The notes under the pieces: generated by a model
Told to the model about the DNA's origin: nothing
Seen by the model: only the letters and a program-made list of their open reading frames with translations
Database searches by the model: none
Program-made: the position numbers and the translations under genes
NCBI GenBank assembly: GCA_902470695.1
Contig: CABRHH010000026.1
Span: 1 to 38,245 of the forward strand
Source of the DNA: an uncultured Collinsella sp.
Lineage (GTDB): Bacteria > Actinomycetota > Coriobacteriia > Coriobacteriales > Coriobacteriaceae
Length of the DNA: 38,245 nucleotides
Reading direction: 5' to 3'
Part shown: piece after piece, positions 16,430 to 24,523 of the stretch
Layout of the letters: every line of letters begins with the position of its first letter
Numbering within the stretch: the first letter of the stretch is position 1

Positions 16430-17710
16430 CTAGATGCGCTCCAGCGCCTGCTCCACATCGGCGAGCAGGTCCTCCACCGACTCGATGCCGCATGACAGGC
16501 GCACCATATCGGGCTCGATACCGCAGGCGGCGAGCTCGTCGTCGTTCATCTGGCGGTGCGTGGCGTTCGCGGGATGCAAGCAGCACGTGCGCGCGTCGGC
16601 AACGTGTGTGGCGATCTGGGCGAGCTGCAGGTTCTTCATGAACTGCTCGGCGGCCTCACGACCGCCGGTGAAGCCGAAGCTCACCACACCGCACGAGCCG
16701 TTCGGCAGGTACTTCAGCGCCAGCTCGTGATTGGGATCGCCCGGCAGACCGGGGTAGCGGACGAAGCGGATCTTAGGATGCGTCGAGAGGAACTCGGCAA
16801 CCGCCTGGCCGTTCTTGCAGTGCTGGGGCATGCGCACGTGCAGGCTCTCGAGGCCCAAGTTGAGCAGGAACGCGTTCTGGGGACTCTGGATGCAACCAAG
16901 GTCGCGCATGAGCTGGGCGGTCGCCTTGGTGATGAACGCCCCGCCCAGGCCGAAGCGCTCGGTGTAGACGACGCCGTGGTAGCTCTCGTCGGGCGTGGTG
17001 AGACCGGGGAACTTCTCGGCATGAGCGTTCCAATCGAAGCGACCGGAGTCCACGATGGCACCGCCCACGGCGGCCCCGTGCCCATCCATGTACTTAGTGG
17101 TGGAATGGGTCACGATATCGGCACCCCAGCCGATGGGGCGGCACATCACCGGCGTGGGGAACGTGTTATCCACGATCAGCGGCACGCCATGGGCGTGTGC
17201 GGCTGCCGCGAAGCGCTCGATGTCGAGCACGGAGAGGGCCGGGTTGGCCAGCGTCTCCCCGAACACCGCCCGCGTGTTGCCGCGAAACGCCGCCTCGAGC
17301 TCCTCATCGCTGCAATCCGGCTGCACGAAGGTGCACTCGAGCCCCATGCGGCGCATGGTGTGCGCCAGCAGGTTGTAGGTGCCGCCGTAGATGGCAGAGC
17401 TCGCCACCACGTGGTCGCCCGCCCCGGCGATGTTGAAGATCGCGAAGAAATTCGCCGCCTGACCCGAGCTCGTGAGCATGGCGGCCGAGCCGCCCTCGAG
17501 CTCGCAGATCTTGGCGGCGACCGCATCGTTGGTGGGATTCTGCAGGCGCGTGTAGAAGTACCCCGACTCCTCGAGGTCGAAGAGCTTGCCCATATGCTCG
17601 GAGGTGTCGTACTTCCAGGTGGTCGATTGGTAGATGGGAACCTGCCGCGGCTCGGCGTCCCCCGGTCGATACCCACCCTGCACGCAGGTCGTTCCCAGAT
17701 GCTCTGCCAT
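16430..17710 (-). CDS. metY: O-acetylhomoserine sulfhydrylase (PLP enzyme)
   Basis: This 426-residue PLP-dependent enzyme of the Cys/Met metabolism family makes homocysteine from O-acetylhomoserine and sulfide. Key segments are YTRLQNPTNDAVAAKICELEGG (start at about 53), SSGQAANFFAIFNIAGAGDH (about 81-100), IYGGTYNLL, the aspartate region PLIVDNTFPTP (about 177-187), and the PLP lysine K206 in THSTTKYMDGHG. The long DEHELALKYLP-type C-terminal part is typical of MetY and not of MetB. An open frame runs further upstream, but the ATG at 17710 has AAAGGGG in front and begins the conserved sequence. I looked for a SAM riboswitch in the upstream 150 bp and saw none. A repeat cluster begins upstream. 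Confidence 0.92.
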   Translation of the reverse strand: MAEHLGTTCVQGGYRPGDAEPRQVPIYQSTTWKYDTSEHMGKLFDLEESGYFYTRLQNPTNDAVAAKICELEGGSAAMLTSSGQAANFFAIFNIAGAGDHVVASSAIYGGTYNLLAHTMRRMGLECTFVQPDCSDEELEAAFRGNTRAVFGETLANPALSVLDIERFAAAAHAHGVPLIVDNTFPTPVMCRPIGWGADIVTHSTTKYMDGHGAAVGGAIVDSGRFDWNAHAEKFPGLTTPDESYHGVVYTERFGLGGAFITKATAQLMRDLGCIQSPQNAFLLNLGLESLHVRMPQHCKNGQAVAEFLSTHPKIRFVRYPGLPGDPNHELALKYLPNGSCGVVSFGFTGGREAAEQFMKNLQLAQIATHVADARTCCLHPANATHRQMNDDELAACGIEPDMVRLSCGIESVEDLLADVEQALERI

Positions 17711-17866
17711 AGCGGCCCCTTTGCTTCCGTACGCGCCCCGTGGCGCCTCGCACACATGACAGCACCATGGTATACCGTGCGGGCGCCCGGATGCCGCGAC
17801 AGATACAAGGTCGTGCAAAAAGAAGCATGCTAAGCTTGCCCGGCGCCGCAACCTGCAATCTGGCAA

Positions 17867-18206
17867 TTTGGGGACGGGGTCGATTCGTACATGTCCAATT
17901 TCAGTTTGGGGACGGGGTCGATTCGTACATGGAGTGTCGGCTCCTCCGCGGCAACGGCTGACCCGGTGGTGCGCGCACGATAAGCGCCGGCCCGCGCGAA
18001 GACGTCAACGAAGGCCCGGAAATAAACTCGCAATCCGAAATGACCCCGTCCCGAAATTGCGTCCCCAAATTGAAACGTACCCCCAAATTGCAAATTGCAT
18101 TGACTCGCATCCTCGCCTCGCCTTTTTCAGGAATAAGCTCGCAATCCGAAACGACCCCGTCCCCAGATTGCAGGCTCGTACGAAACGACCCCGTCCCCAA
18201 ATTGCA
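17867..18206. repeat. GGGGACGGGGTCG repeat cluster A
   Basis: Two identical 27-bp copies (17867-17893 and 17905-17931) of TTTGGGGACGGGGTCGATTC... end in GTACATG. They are followed by GGCTCCTCCGCGGCA (17939-17953). Inverted copies follow at 18021-18060, 18131-18171 and 18173-18206, with a partial one at 18061-18099. Two of them share a longer piece, AATAA(A/G)CTCGCAATCCGAAA. The arrangement (direct copies left, inverted copies right) could fold into a long stem. A homologous cluster is at 21847-22213. Confidence 0.88.
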
Positions 18207-18210
18207 TTCG

Positions 18211-18469
18211 GGCACAGCGGGTTCGGGTTTTGTCCATCCGGGAAAAGAGGGTTCGGATCTTGTCCATCTGGAGGCAAAAATCGCCCCCGGATGGACAAAG
18301 CACGAACCCTGAATCCGCCGATGGACAGAACGCGAACCCTGAATCTGCCAAGGGACAAAGCACGAACCCGAAATCCGTCAATGGACGAAGCGCGAACCCG
18401 GGATCCGTCAACGGACAGAACGCGAACCCGAGCTCACCAACGGACAGAACGCGAACCCGCGTCGGCGAC
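18211..18469. repeat. 30-bp tandem array with two inverted and six direct units
   Basis: Six direct units start at 18291, 18321, 18351, 18381, 18411 and 18440. All are 30 bp except one of 29 bp. The conserved part is (A)xGGACA(A/G)A(A/G)C(A/G)CGAACCC and the last ~10 bases vary. To the left, two units in opposite orientation occupy 18211-18240 and 18241-18270, also with a 30-bp period, separated from the direct units by a 20-bp spacer (18271-18290). The array begins 7 bp after the GH28 stop codon and runs straight into repeat cluster A. Confidence 0.9.
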
Positions 18470-18475
18470 CAGCGG

Positions 18476-19789
18476 CTACCGGTTGTCGTACCCATCGTTT
18501 TCCGCATCATGTCCACCGCTTGCCCCCACGACCACGCGGGAGAACGCAAGGTCTTCCACGCAGGCGATCGAGCCGAACTCCGTGCAATCGAGCTGCACAT
18601 CATCGAAACTCATCCGACGAATCGGCGCATCCGGGAATCCTTCGATAGTGAAGGCGCGGCTGCTCGCCTGCGGCTCGAAGCATCGTTGTGCACGCACGTG
18701 GCGCACGCAGATGTCGCTCACCTGGGTGTTCGGAAGCTCAAGATGGCCGAGGTCGAGCAGGCGCTCCCACAGCTGCGGCACCTCGCCCACATATCCCTCC
18801 GGCAGCACGCAGCTGTTGTACCCCGGATTCCAGTTGAGGCAGATATGGAAGGGGTAACGCACGTTCTCCATTCGCAGGTTCTCAACAGTCACCCGCTTGA
18901 TGTATCCCTTTCGCGCGTCTGAGGACTTGATGCGAAACCCGCAATCGGTACCGGAAAACACCAGGTCGCGGATATCGACATCATGGATACCGCCCGAGAC
19001 CTCGCTGCCGATCGTCACGCCGAACCCGGCGCTGAGGCGGCAATCGCGCACCGTAACATGATGGCATGGCCTGCCCACGCGCACCCCGTCGGCGTCACGC
19101 CCGCTCTTGATGCAGATGCTGTCGTCGTTGCAGCAGATCTCGCATCGCTCAACCAGAACATCGGAGCTCGAATCGATGTCGATGCCGTCGGTCGAGGGAC
19201 TGCACGCATCTGCCCCGATGATACGGATGCCGTCGATATGCACGTCGTGGCTATAGCACACGTGAATGTTCCAGAAGCCCGATCGCCGAGACGTGAACCC
19301 CGACAGCTCGACGCCACGCGAGTTCATCACCACCACGTTGCGCGGTCGCATGCAATCGTAGTCGCACGCCCAGCGCAGGCCGCGCGCGTCGTAGACCGCG
19401 CGCATGCCTCCGTGCATATCCGCACCCCAGTACTTCGCCCACCAGTACGGCCCTTGGCCGTCGATGACGCCGGCACCTTCAATGCGAACGTCGTGCGCGT
19501 CGCACACGTTCAGCACACCCGGGTACCACAAGCCCTCGATGCCTGCCACCCGCGTAGGAATAACCGGGATGCTCGACTCATCGGTTGTGCCCATCAGCAC
19601 CGCCCCGTCCTCAAGCACCAAACGCGAACCGGAGGGCACGAACAGCGGACCCGTGAGATACACACCGGCCGGAATGATGGCGGCATCGCCCGCCGCTGCA
19701 GCATCGTCGAGCAACGCCTGGAGCTCCCGCGTCACCTGAGCCGACCCCGTGGCGTCGATACCGCGCGCCACCGCTGAAACACCCCGCAT
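18476..19789 (-). CDS. GH28-family glycoside hydrolase (polygalacturonase-like)
   Basis: This 437-residue right-handed beta-helix enzyme belongs to the pectinase family GH28. The N-terminal part IIPAGVYLTGPLFVPSGS (about 38-55) is typical. Active-site motifs are STDG (D201), NDD (D222, D223), GFGVTIGSEVSGG (255-267) and RIK (286-288). The canonical GHG histidine is a phenylalanine here (F256), and the usual NTD is STD. There is no signal peptide, so it probably acts inside the cell on imported oligosaccharides. I chose the ATG at 19789 with GGGAGGTG upstream. A GPH-family transporter gene lies 203 bp upstream on the same strand. Substrate: a galacturonic-acid- or rhamnogalacturonan-like oligomer, by family only. 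Confidence 0.88.
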   Translation of the reverse strand: MRGVSAVARGIDATGSAQVTRELQALLDDAAAAGDAAIIPAGVYLTGPLFVPSGSRLVLEDGAVLMGTTDESSIPVIPTRVAGIEGLWYPGVLNVCDAHDVRIEGAGVIDGQGPYWWAKYWGADMHGGMRAVYDARGLRWACDYDCMRPRNVVVMNSRGVELSGFTSRRSGFWNIHVCYSHDVHIDGIRIIGADACSPSTDGIDIDSSSDVLVERCEICCNDDSICIKSGRDADGVRVGRPCHHVTVRDCRLSAGFGVTIGSEVSGGIHDVDIRDLVFSGTDCGFRIKSSDARKGYIKRVTVENLRMENVRYPFHICLNWNPGYNSCVLPEGYVGEVPQLWERLLDLGHLELPNTQVSDICVRHVRAQRCFEPQASSRAFTIEGFPDAPIRRMSFDDVQLDCTEFGSIACVEDLAFSRVVVGASGGHDAENDGYDNR

Positions 19790-19992
19790 CTCACACCTCC
19801 CGCCGCGCATGGATCCTGCGCTTCGTGTTGGCGCCACCCGTATTGGTCTTTCGGCACATGAACTGCTCTCGCCGCTCAGCGTCTGCCACATGCCCCACAC
19901 CGACCTCCCGCCGCGCACTGGCACCCCGCCGTACGCTGGCCCCCACCGCACGTCGGCCTCTCATCGCGCGTCGCCTCCTATCCCGCATCAAC
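19790..19992. other. spacer between transporter and GH28 genes
   Basis: No gene is seen. The stretch contains three near-copies of CTCCCGCCGCGCA (about 19797-19809, 19908-19920, and a shorter one), a mild repeat of unknown meaning. Confidence 0.4.
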
Positions 19993-21579
19993 TTATCCCG
20001 CATCGACTTCCTCGAGCCTGTGCGCATAGTTGATCACGCGGTTGTTGCCCCAGCACTTTTCATACGGGTAACCGGTCACCGCCTCGACGAACTCCTTCGT
20101 CTCAGGGTCAACGTCGGCCTTGGAGCCGCCGCTGCGCAGGCGCTCGATCTCGTTTTGCAGGATGTGGTGGTTCGTATCGGTAAGCTTGAGCTTGAAGCTG
20201 GCCCAGATGCCGAGGATGCAGAAGGCGATGGGAACGAACACGAAGATGTTGGTGATCAGGTCGGCAACCGCTTGAGGTTGGGTTGCGGCACCCTGCACGA
20301 AGCCGCCGAGCGAGAGCACGGTCGTGATCGTCACCGTCTCGATGCTGCGGAAGATATTGTCGATGGTGGAGTTGATGGATGCATACTGTCCCTCGCGACG
20401 CTTGCCGGTCAGGATCTCGTCAACGTCGGGAATGAACGATACACAGTAGTCGCAGGCGTTGAATACACCGGTCAGACCGATATTCAGCACCACCTGCAGC
20501 ACGATCCACGCAGTTGCGGTGGCGGCCACGCCGATCTCGTCGTGAATCTGGACCAGACCGAAGATGACCAGAAAGGTCGCGATCGCCTCGATGGTGGAAT
20601 AGCGATAGGCGCGCGCGGCGCCCACCTTGTTGTTGACCCACATGAAGAACACCACGAACGCGATGCCGAAGGCGAAGTTAACGCCCTGGGAAAGGGAGAC
20701 ACCGGCAGCATCCAGCCCCAAAGAGTAAATCAGGAAGTAGGTGAGAAACGAGCTGCGGACCGAGCGAAACAGGATCTGGGACAAATACATCACCAGGTAC
20801 AGGCGGAACTCGCGGACCGAGAACGTGGAGATATAGTTCCACACCACCAAGGTGGCGCGTTTGAGCACGGGGATCTTCTCGGCAGATCCGGCATCGGAAT
20901 CCGCGCGGGAGAAGTCGGTTGTCTCGTCATAGGGGCGGTCTTTGATCGTGCAGACCGTGATGACCATGAGGATTGCGCAGACGATGGCGTACCCGAGGGC
21001 CATGTTGAAATAGGACGTCCAGACGTCATCGCCCCAGATGCTGAACAGATAGGTGTTCACCATGGACAGCGTGATGGTGGACACGGCGGTGGTTATCTGG
21101 TTCAGACCGACCAGCTGCGAGCGCTGGTTGCTGTTGGACGTCATCTCGGACGGCAGGACGTATTGGATGGTCGTCACGCCGGCGTTGCACGTCCAGTACA
21201 GGAAATTCGCAACCGCGTAACCCCACACGGGCATGCCGGGGTAGAACTGCACGAGCATGAACATGAAGAGGCCCGGGATGGTGAGCAGAATCGTACCGCG
21301 GCGACGACCGGTCCGGCGGCCGAGCTTGGTGCGGTACAGACGGTCCGAGATGTAACCCCACACCGGCGCCACGAATGCCGCCAGGATGTCGGCCGATGCG
21401 ATAATCACGCCCGCGGTTGCAACGTCCAGGCCGGCGAACGTGGTGTAGAAGAAGAGCTGCCAGGTGATAAGCATCGTGTTGGCGATGGTGGACAGGCCGA
21501 TGCCTCCGTAGCCGATCTTCGCTCGAAGCGGCAGCTGCTTTCCGAACTCCTTGGCGCTTGTCGATGTAGTGGTTGCCAT
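19993..21579 (-). CDS. GPH-family sugar:cation symporter (MFS)
   Basis: This 528-residue transporter has twelve membrane helices and belongs to the glycoside-pentoside-hexuronide family, which imports oligosaccharides or uronides with Na+ or H+. The N-terminus has KIGYGGIGLSTIANTMLI (about 21-38). The family motif region between helices 2 and 3 is VAPVWGYISDRLYRTKLGRR (about 70-89). The central cytoplasmic loop is charged (about 215-235). A ~50-residue soluble C-terminal tail ends at VDAG. I chose the ATG at 21579, with GGAGAGGG upstream. With the GH28 gene downstream it forms a pectin-oligosaccharide uptake and cleavage cassette. A palindrome with AACCGGTT lies 140 bp upstream. Confidence 0.9.
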   Translation of the reverse strand: MATTTSTSAKEFGKQLPLRAKIGYGGIGLSTIANTMLITWQLFFYTTFAGLDVATAGVIIASADILAAFVAPVWGYISDRLYRTKLGRRTGRRRGTILLTIPGLFMFMLVQFYPGMPVWGYAVANFLYWTCNAGVTTIQYVLPSEMTSNSNQRSQLVGLNQITTAVSTITLSMVNTYLFSIWGDDVWTSYFNMALGYAIVCAILMVITVCTIKDRPYDETTDFSRADSDAGSAEKIPVLKRATLVVWNYISTFSVREFRLYLVMYLSQILFRSVRSSFLTYFLIYSLGLDAAGVSLSQGVNFAFGIAFVVFFMWVNNKVGAARAYRYSTIEAIATFLVIFGLVQIHDEIGVAATATAWIVLQVVLNIGLTGVFNACDYCVSFIPDVDEILTGKRREGQYASINSTIDNIFRSIETVTITTVLSLGGFVQGAATQPQAVADLITNIFVFVPIAFCILGIWASFKLKLTDTNHHILQNEIERLRSGGSKADVDPETKEFVEAVTGYPYEKCWGNNRVINYAHRLEEVDAG

Positions 21580-21714
21580 GCGTCCCTCTCCTCGATCTAC
21601 TCTTGCGAGCGTGCGCCGCATCGCCGACAACGTGTGCCGTAGATGCCAGCGATCGCGAGCGCTCGCACGTGAATAGGCCTGCTTCAACGAGATGCTCGGT
21701 GAAGCGCTGCGGAG

Positions 21715-21739
21715 GTACTTAACCGGTTTACCTCCATCT
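21715..21739. promoter_or_regulatory. candidate operator upstream of the GPH transporter
   Basis: TTAACCGGTTTA (21719-21730) has the AACCGGTT core of many LacI-family operators. It is enclosed by a second, slightly offset inverted repeat, GGAGGTA...TACCTCC. On the minus strand, TTCCCA-N18-TATGCT just upstream could be the promoter, placing the operator after the start site. No regulator gene is adjacent. Confidence 0.4.
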
Positions 21740-21846
21740 CGGAGCATACGAAGGGCGTATTGCGATTGGGAACTGTTTTTCCGCCAAGCGTGGCGAACGG
21801 GACGTCGAATGGAAATGGAACCGGTACCATTTCATCCCACAGTTAG

Positions 21847-22213
21847 TTTGGGGACGGGGTCGATTCGTTCACGCAGTCTGGGGACGGGATCGTTTCGTTC
21901 ACGAAGGACCGCTCCCCCGCGGCAGGGACTGGTCCAGTTGCCGCCGAACAGTTTCAGTTTGGGGACGGGGTCGTTTCGTTCATAGTTTCATTTCGGCTTG
22001 TAAATGGGGCCGTTTCGCACACACAGTTTGGAAATGGGGCTATTTGGGGAATCGAGTATTGTCTGCGCCCGGGCTGCATGACCGAGCGCAAAACGGCGCT
22101 CGCTGTAGGTGAGCCTTCAGACCGACCATTGTCGGGGACGGATTATTTCTTCGCGTACGAAACGACCCCGTCCCCAGATTGACACGCGAACGAAACGACC
22201 CCGTCCCCAGACT
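21847..22213. repeat. GGGGACGGGGTCG repeat cluster B
   Basis: Direct copies lie at 21847-21872, 21877-21903 and 21958-21983. More decayed copies are at about 22001-22022 and 22024-22048, and inverted copies at 22156-22180 and 22186-22213. After the second direct copy comes CGCTCCCCCGCGGCA (21910-21924), at the same distance as the matching segment in cluster A, so the two clusters are homologous composite elements. No gene lies in the 660 bp from 21580 to 22241. Confidence 0.88.
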
Positions 22214-22241
22214 GCGGGTGCCCAGACTGCGGGGATGGGGG

Positions 22242-22880
22242 CTAGCAGAACTCCGCGAAGCGCGCTGGGGCGGCCTGAATCCGCTCGCGACCTGCCATGA
22301 GCTCGCGCAGGCGCGCGCAGAACGCATCCTGCTCCCCCGCACGGAACACGGCGTGCAGGCACACCTCATCGGTGAAATCGGTGGCCGACACCCGACCGCC
22401 CGCATCGGCAACCATCCGGGAAACCTGTTCGAGGCGCGCATAATCGATGCGGATGTCCACCGGCACCACCGAGGTCATCTCAACGAGCTGTTGAGCCGCG
22501 CGGGCCTCCTGGAGCGCCTGCTGCGCCGCGGTCGTATAGGCGCGCACCAGACCGCCCGGACCAAGCAGCGTTCCGCCGAAGTAACGGACCGTCACGCAGC
22601 ACACGTCGCGCAAACCGGCGCCGCGCAGCACCTCCAGGGTCGGCATCCCGCTCGTACGCTGGGGCTCCCCATCGTCGCTGGCGCGCTCGCTGCCGTCGGC
22701 GAGAATCCAGGCAGGCACATGATGACGGGCATCGAAATGCACGGAGCGCAGATCGGCCTGGTGAGCGGCGGCTTGCTCGGGCGTCTCCACATGCACCAGA
22801 TGCGCGATGAAGCGGCTTTTACGATCGACAAACTCACCGGTTGCCTGCGCTCCGGGCCGCATGGTGGTATAGCTTTCCAC
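22242..22880 (-). CDS. YigZ/IMPACT (UPF0029) family protein
   Basis: This 212-residue cytoplasmic protein belongs to the YigZ family. Hallmarks are the N-terminal ESYTT, DRKSRFIAHL (about 19-28), the signature ASDDGEPQRTSGMP (about 66-79) and VRYFGGTLLGPGGLVRAY (about 96-113), followed by the C-terminal ferredoxin-like domain. The family is linked to translation-related or proteolysis roles, but its biochemical activity is not settled. I start it at the GTG at 22880 because GGGGAG lies 5 nt upstream and the first residues then match the family's usual start; the frame is open further upstream. It is followed by repeat cluster B. Confidence 0.88.
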   Translation of the reverse strand: MESYTTMRPGAQATGEFVDRKSRFIAHLVHVETPEQAAAHQADLRSVHFDARHHVPAWILADGSERASDDGEPQRTSGMPTLEVLRGAGLRDVCCVTVRYFGGTLLGPGGLVRAYTTAAQQALQEARAAQQLVEMTSVVPVDIRIDYARLEQVSRMVADAGGRVSATDFTDEVCLHAVFRAGEQDAFCARLRELMAGRERIQAAPARFAEFC

Positions 22881-22940
22881 GGAACTCCCCTTTCGCGCGG
22901 CACCCGCAACGCACACCGCAGGGCATACATAGCAAAAAGA

Positions 22941-23309
22941 CGCGAAGCGAGCCGATAAGCCGGGTTCTGTCGAGGGCGATCATTTATCTTGACTGCACGT
23001 TGCCGCGCAGCTCCTCGCACGCTACCCGAGTGCAGGCCGGGCCGACCCATCGCACTCCTATTTGCGCTTGCTCCGGAAGGGGCTTGCCAAGCCGCCGTGT
23101 TACCACGACGCTGGTGGTCTCTTACACCACCGTTTCAGCTTTTCTCTCACCCGCCCCAAGGCGGGCAGCGGGAGTCTTCTTTTCTGCGGCGCTGATCCGT
23201 CGGGTTGCCCCGCCTGGCCGTTAACCAGCTTCCTGCCCTGTGGAGCCCGGACTTTCCTCACGCCGACCATCGATGTGGCCGGTCGCGCGACCGCCTGGCT
23301 CGCTTCGCG
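22941..23309 (-). ncRNA. rnpB: RNase P RNA
   Basis: This is the catalytic RNA of RNase P, which trims tRNA 5' ends. On the minus strand the ends pair as GGCTCGCTTCGCG with CGCGAAGCGAGCC (P1). The 5' conserved GAGGAAAGTCCGGGC lies at about 23245-23259 and the 3' conserved ACAGAACCCGGCTTA at 22956-22970; together they form P4. The length is about 369 nt, typical of bacterial class A. A TCTTTTTG run follows at 22933-22940. Exact ends are estimated from P1. Confidence 0.95.
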
Positions 23310-23315
23310 TGGGGT

Positions 23316-23321
23316 ATTGTA
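23316..23321 (-). promoter_or_regulatory. -10 element of rnpB
   Basis: TACAAT on the minus strand lies about 7 bp before the mapped P1 end, so the predicted start coincides with the RNA 5' end. No strong -35 is visible. Confidence 0.5.
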
Positions 23322-23377
23322 GCATGTGCCGCCCTGAAGCAGACCGCGGTGCCGCGCACCCATGCGCAACCCATATG

Positions 23378-23410
23378 AAAAAGGCACCGGACCCGCAGGC
23401 CCGGCGCCTT
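23378..23410 (-). terminator. intrinsic terminator after divIVA
   Basis: On the minus strand AAGGCGCCGGG...CCGGTGCCTT forms a GC-rich stem followed directly by TTTTT. This is a classic Rho-independent terminator about 110 bp after the divIVA stop, ending the division cluster transcript before rnpB. Confidence 0.8.
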
Positions 23411-23517
23411 CTCAACCGAGCCCGCAGGCCCGGCGTTCTTATGCGAACTACACTCCGACCAAGCGATGCGCCTCGGGTTGCCCCGAGCGCCCCGCATCGT
23501 CAACCGGACGCGACGCG

Positions 23518-24174
23518 CTAGTCCAGATCATCGGTCGCGAAGTTATCGAGCGGCGCAAACGGGTCGGCCACCGGAGCGGGCGCAGGAACAGGCGCGGGGG
23601 TAGCGACAACCGGAGCGGCATCGGAGCCGGACGGCGTGCTGGAGAGCAGGTCGGCCGGGAAGGAATTCTGGGCATCGTCCATGAAGTGCTGGATGAGCTT
23701 GAGGTACTCGGCCTTGAACTCCTCGCGGGAGGCCTTCAAGCGATCGATCTCGGCGATCTCGTTCTGCTTCTCGGCCAGCGCCTGGCGGATGACCTCGCGA
23801 GCCTTGGCATCGGCCTCGTTGCGGATGCGCTCGGCGTTGTCGCGCGCCTCGGCCACGATGTTGTCGGCCGACTGCTGCGCCGCGATCAGAGCGGCGGAAA
23901 TCTGGCTGGCCGTGGCGGTGTACTCGGCCGGAGCCTGCACCGGAGCGGGCGCGGGCGCGGGAGCGGCCACCGTGGCCTGGGAAAGCTGGGACTGGGCCTC
24001 GGCGAGCTGCTGCTCGGTGCTGGTGAGGCGGCCCTTCAGGTCGACGATCTTGCTGAGCATCGCGTCGACCTCGGCGGCCAGGCGCTCGAGGAACTCGTCC
24101 ACCTCGGCAGGGTCGTAGCCGCGCTTCGCCTCGGAAAAGACCTGGTTCTGAATGTCAATGGGTTTAATAGCCAT
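23518..24174 (-). CDS. divIVA: DivIVA domain protein
   Basis: This 218-residue cytoplasmic coiled-coil protein binds curved membrane at poles and septa and organises division or growth. The N-terminal lipid-binding domain begins MAIKPIDIQNQVFSEAKRGYDPAEVDEFL (29 residues, seen at 1-29; key residues F13, R18, G19 and Y20). Coiled coils span about 30-65 and 85-160, split by an alanine/proline linker (about 69-83). The C-terminal ~50 residues are A/P/V rich and end DNFATDDLD. AGGAAAGGA lies before the ATG. It is the last gene of the division cluster, after yggT. Confidence 0.92.
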   Translation of the reverse strand: MAIKPIDIQNQVFSEAKRGYDPAEVDEFLERLAAEVDAMLSKIVDLKGRLTSTEQQLAEAQSQLSQATVAAPAPAPAPVQAPAEYTATASQISAALIAAQQSADNIVAEARDNAERIRNEADAKAREVIRQALAEKQNEIAEIDRLKASREEFKAEYLKLIQHFMDDAQNSFPADLLSSTPSGSDAAPVVATPAPVPAPAPVADPFAPLDNFATDDLD

Positions 24175-24239
24175 CTACGTGCGTTCCTTTCCTACATCGA
24201 CGCACCGCGCGCCGACTCGCTGTTGGGACCATAGTACCG

Positions 24240-24512
24240 TCAGGCAAGCATCAATAGTAGCTTCATTGCGTACCACTCGATAAGATTCAACGCAATTACC
24301 GCAAGAACCGGCGAAAAATCAATCCCGGCAAGCGGCGGCACCAAGCGCCTAAACACGTTGATGAACGGGGCAACCACCATATGCAAGGCGGACGCGATGT
24401 CGTAGAGCAACCCCTCCTGGCGCATAGGAATCCACGACATGATGCAGTACACCAGGATGAGCAGGCTGTAGAACTGGAACAGCAGCTCCACGATCCGCAG
24501 GACCATATACAT
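24240..24512 (-). CDS. YggT family membrane protein
   Basis: This 90-residue protein has two membrane helices (about 5-26 and 66-88) joined by the family loop APFINVFRRLVPPLAGIDFSP (about 48-68). Such genes usually lie between sepF and divIVA in Gram-positive division clusters, as here, and are thought to help division or envelope integrity. I use the ATG at 24512, with AGGG 9 nt upstream; a TTG two codons earlier is possible. The gap to sepF is 11 bp, so it is co-transcribed. Confidence 0.88.
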   Translation of the reverse strand: MYMVLRIVELLFQFYSLLILVYCIMSWIPMRQEGLLYDIASALHMVVAPFINVFRRLVPPLAGIDFSPVLAVIALNLIEWYAMKLLLMLA

Positions 24513-24523
24513 GAACAAACACC

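Noticed and set aside
17711..17866. SAM riboswitch upstream of metY
   Set aside because: No S-box core or other SAM-binding consensus is visible in the leader.
18291..18469. CRISPR array (30-bp periodic repeats)
   Set aside because: There are no distinct spacers. Whole 30-bp units are similar, two units are inverted, and no cas genes are nearby.
17868..18857. Open frames encoding repeated decapeptides such as MDKARTLNPP
   Set aside because: They arise because the repeat unit is 30 bp, a multiple of three, and stay open by composition. They run through intergenic repeats into the antisense of GH28.
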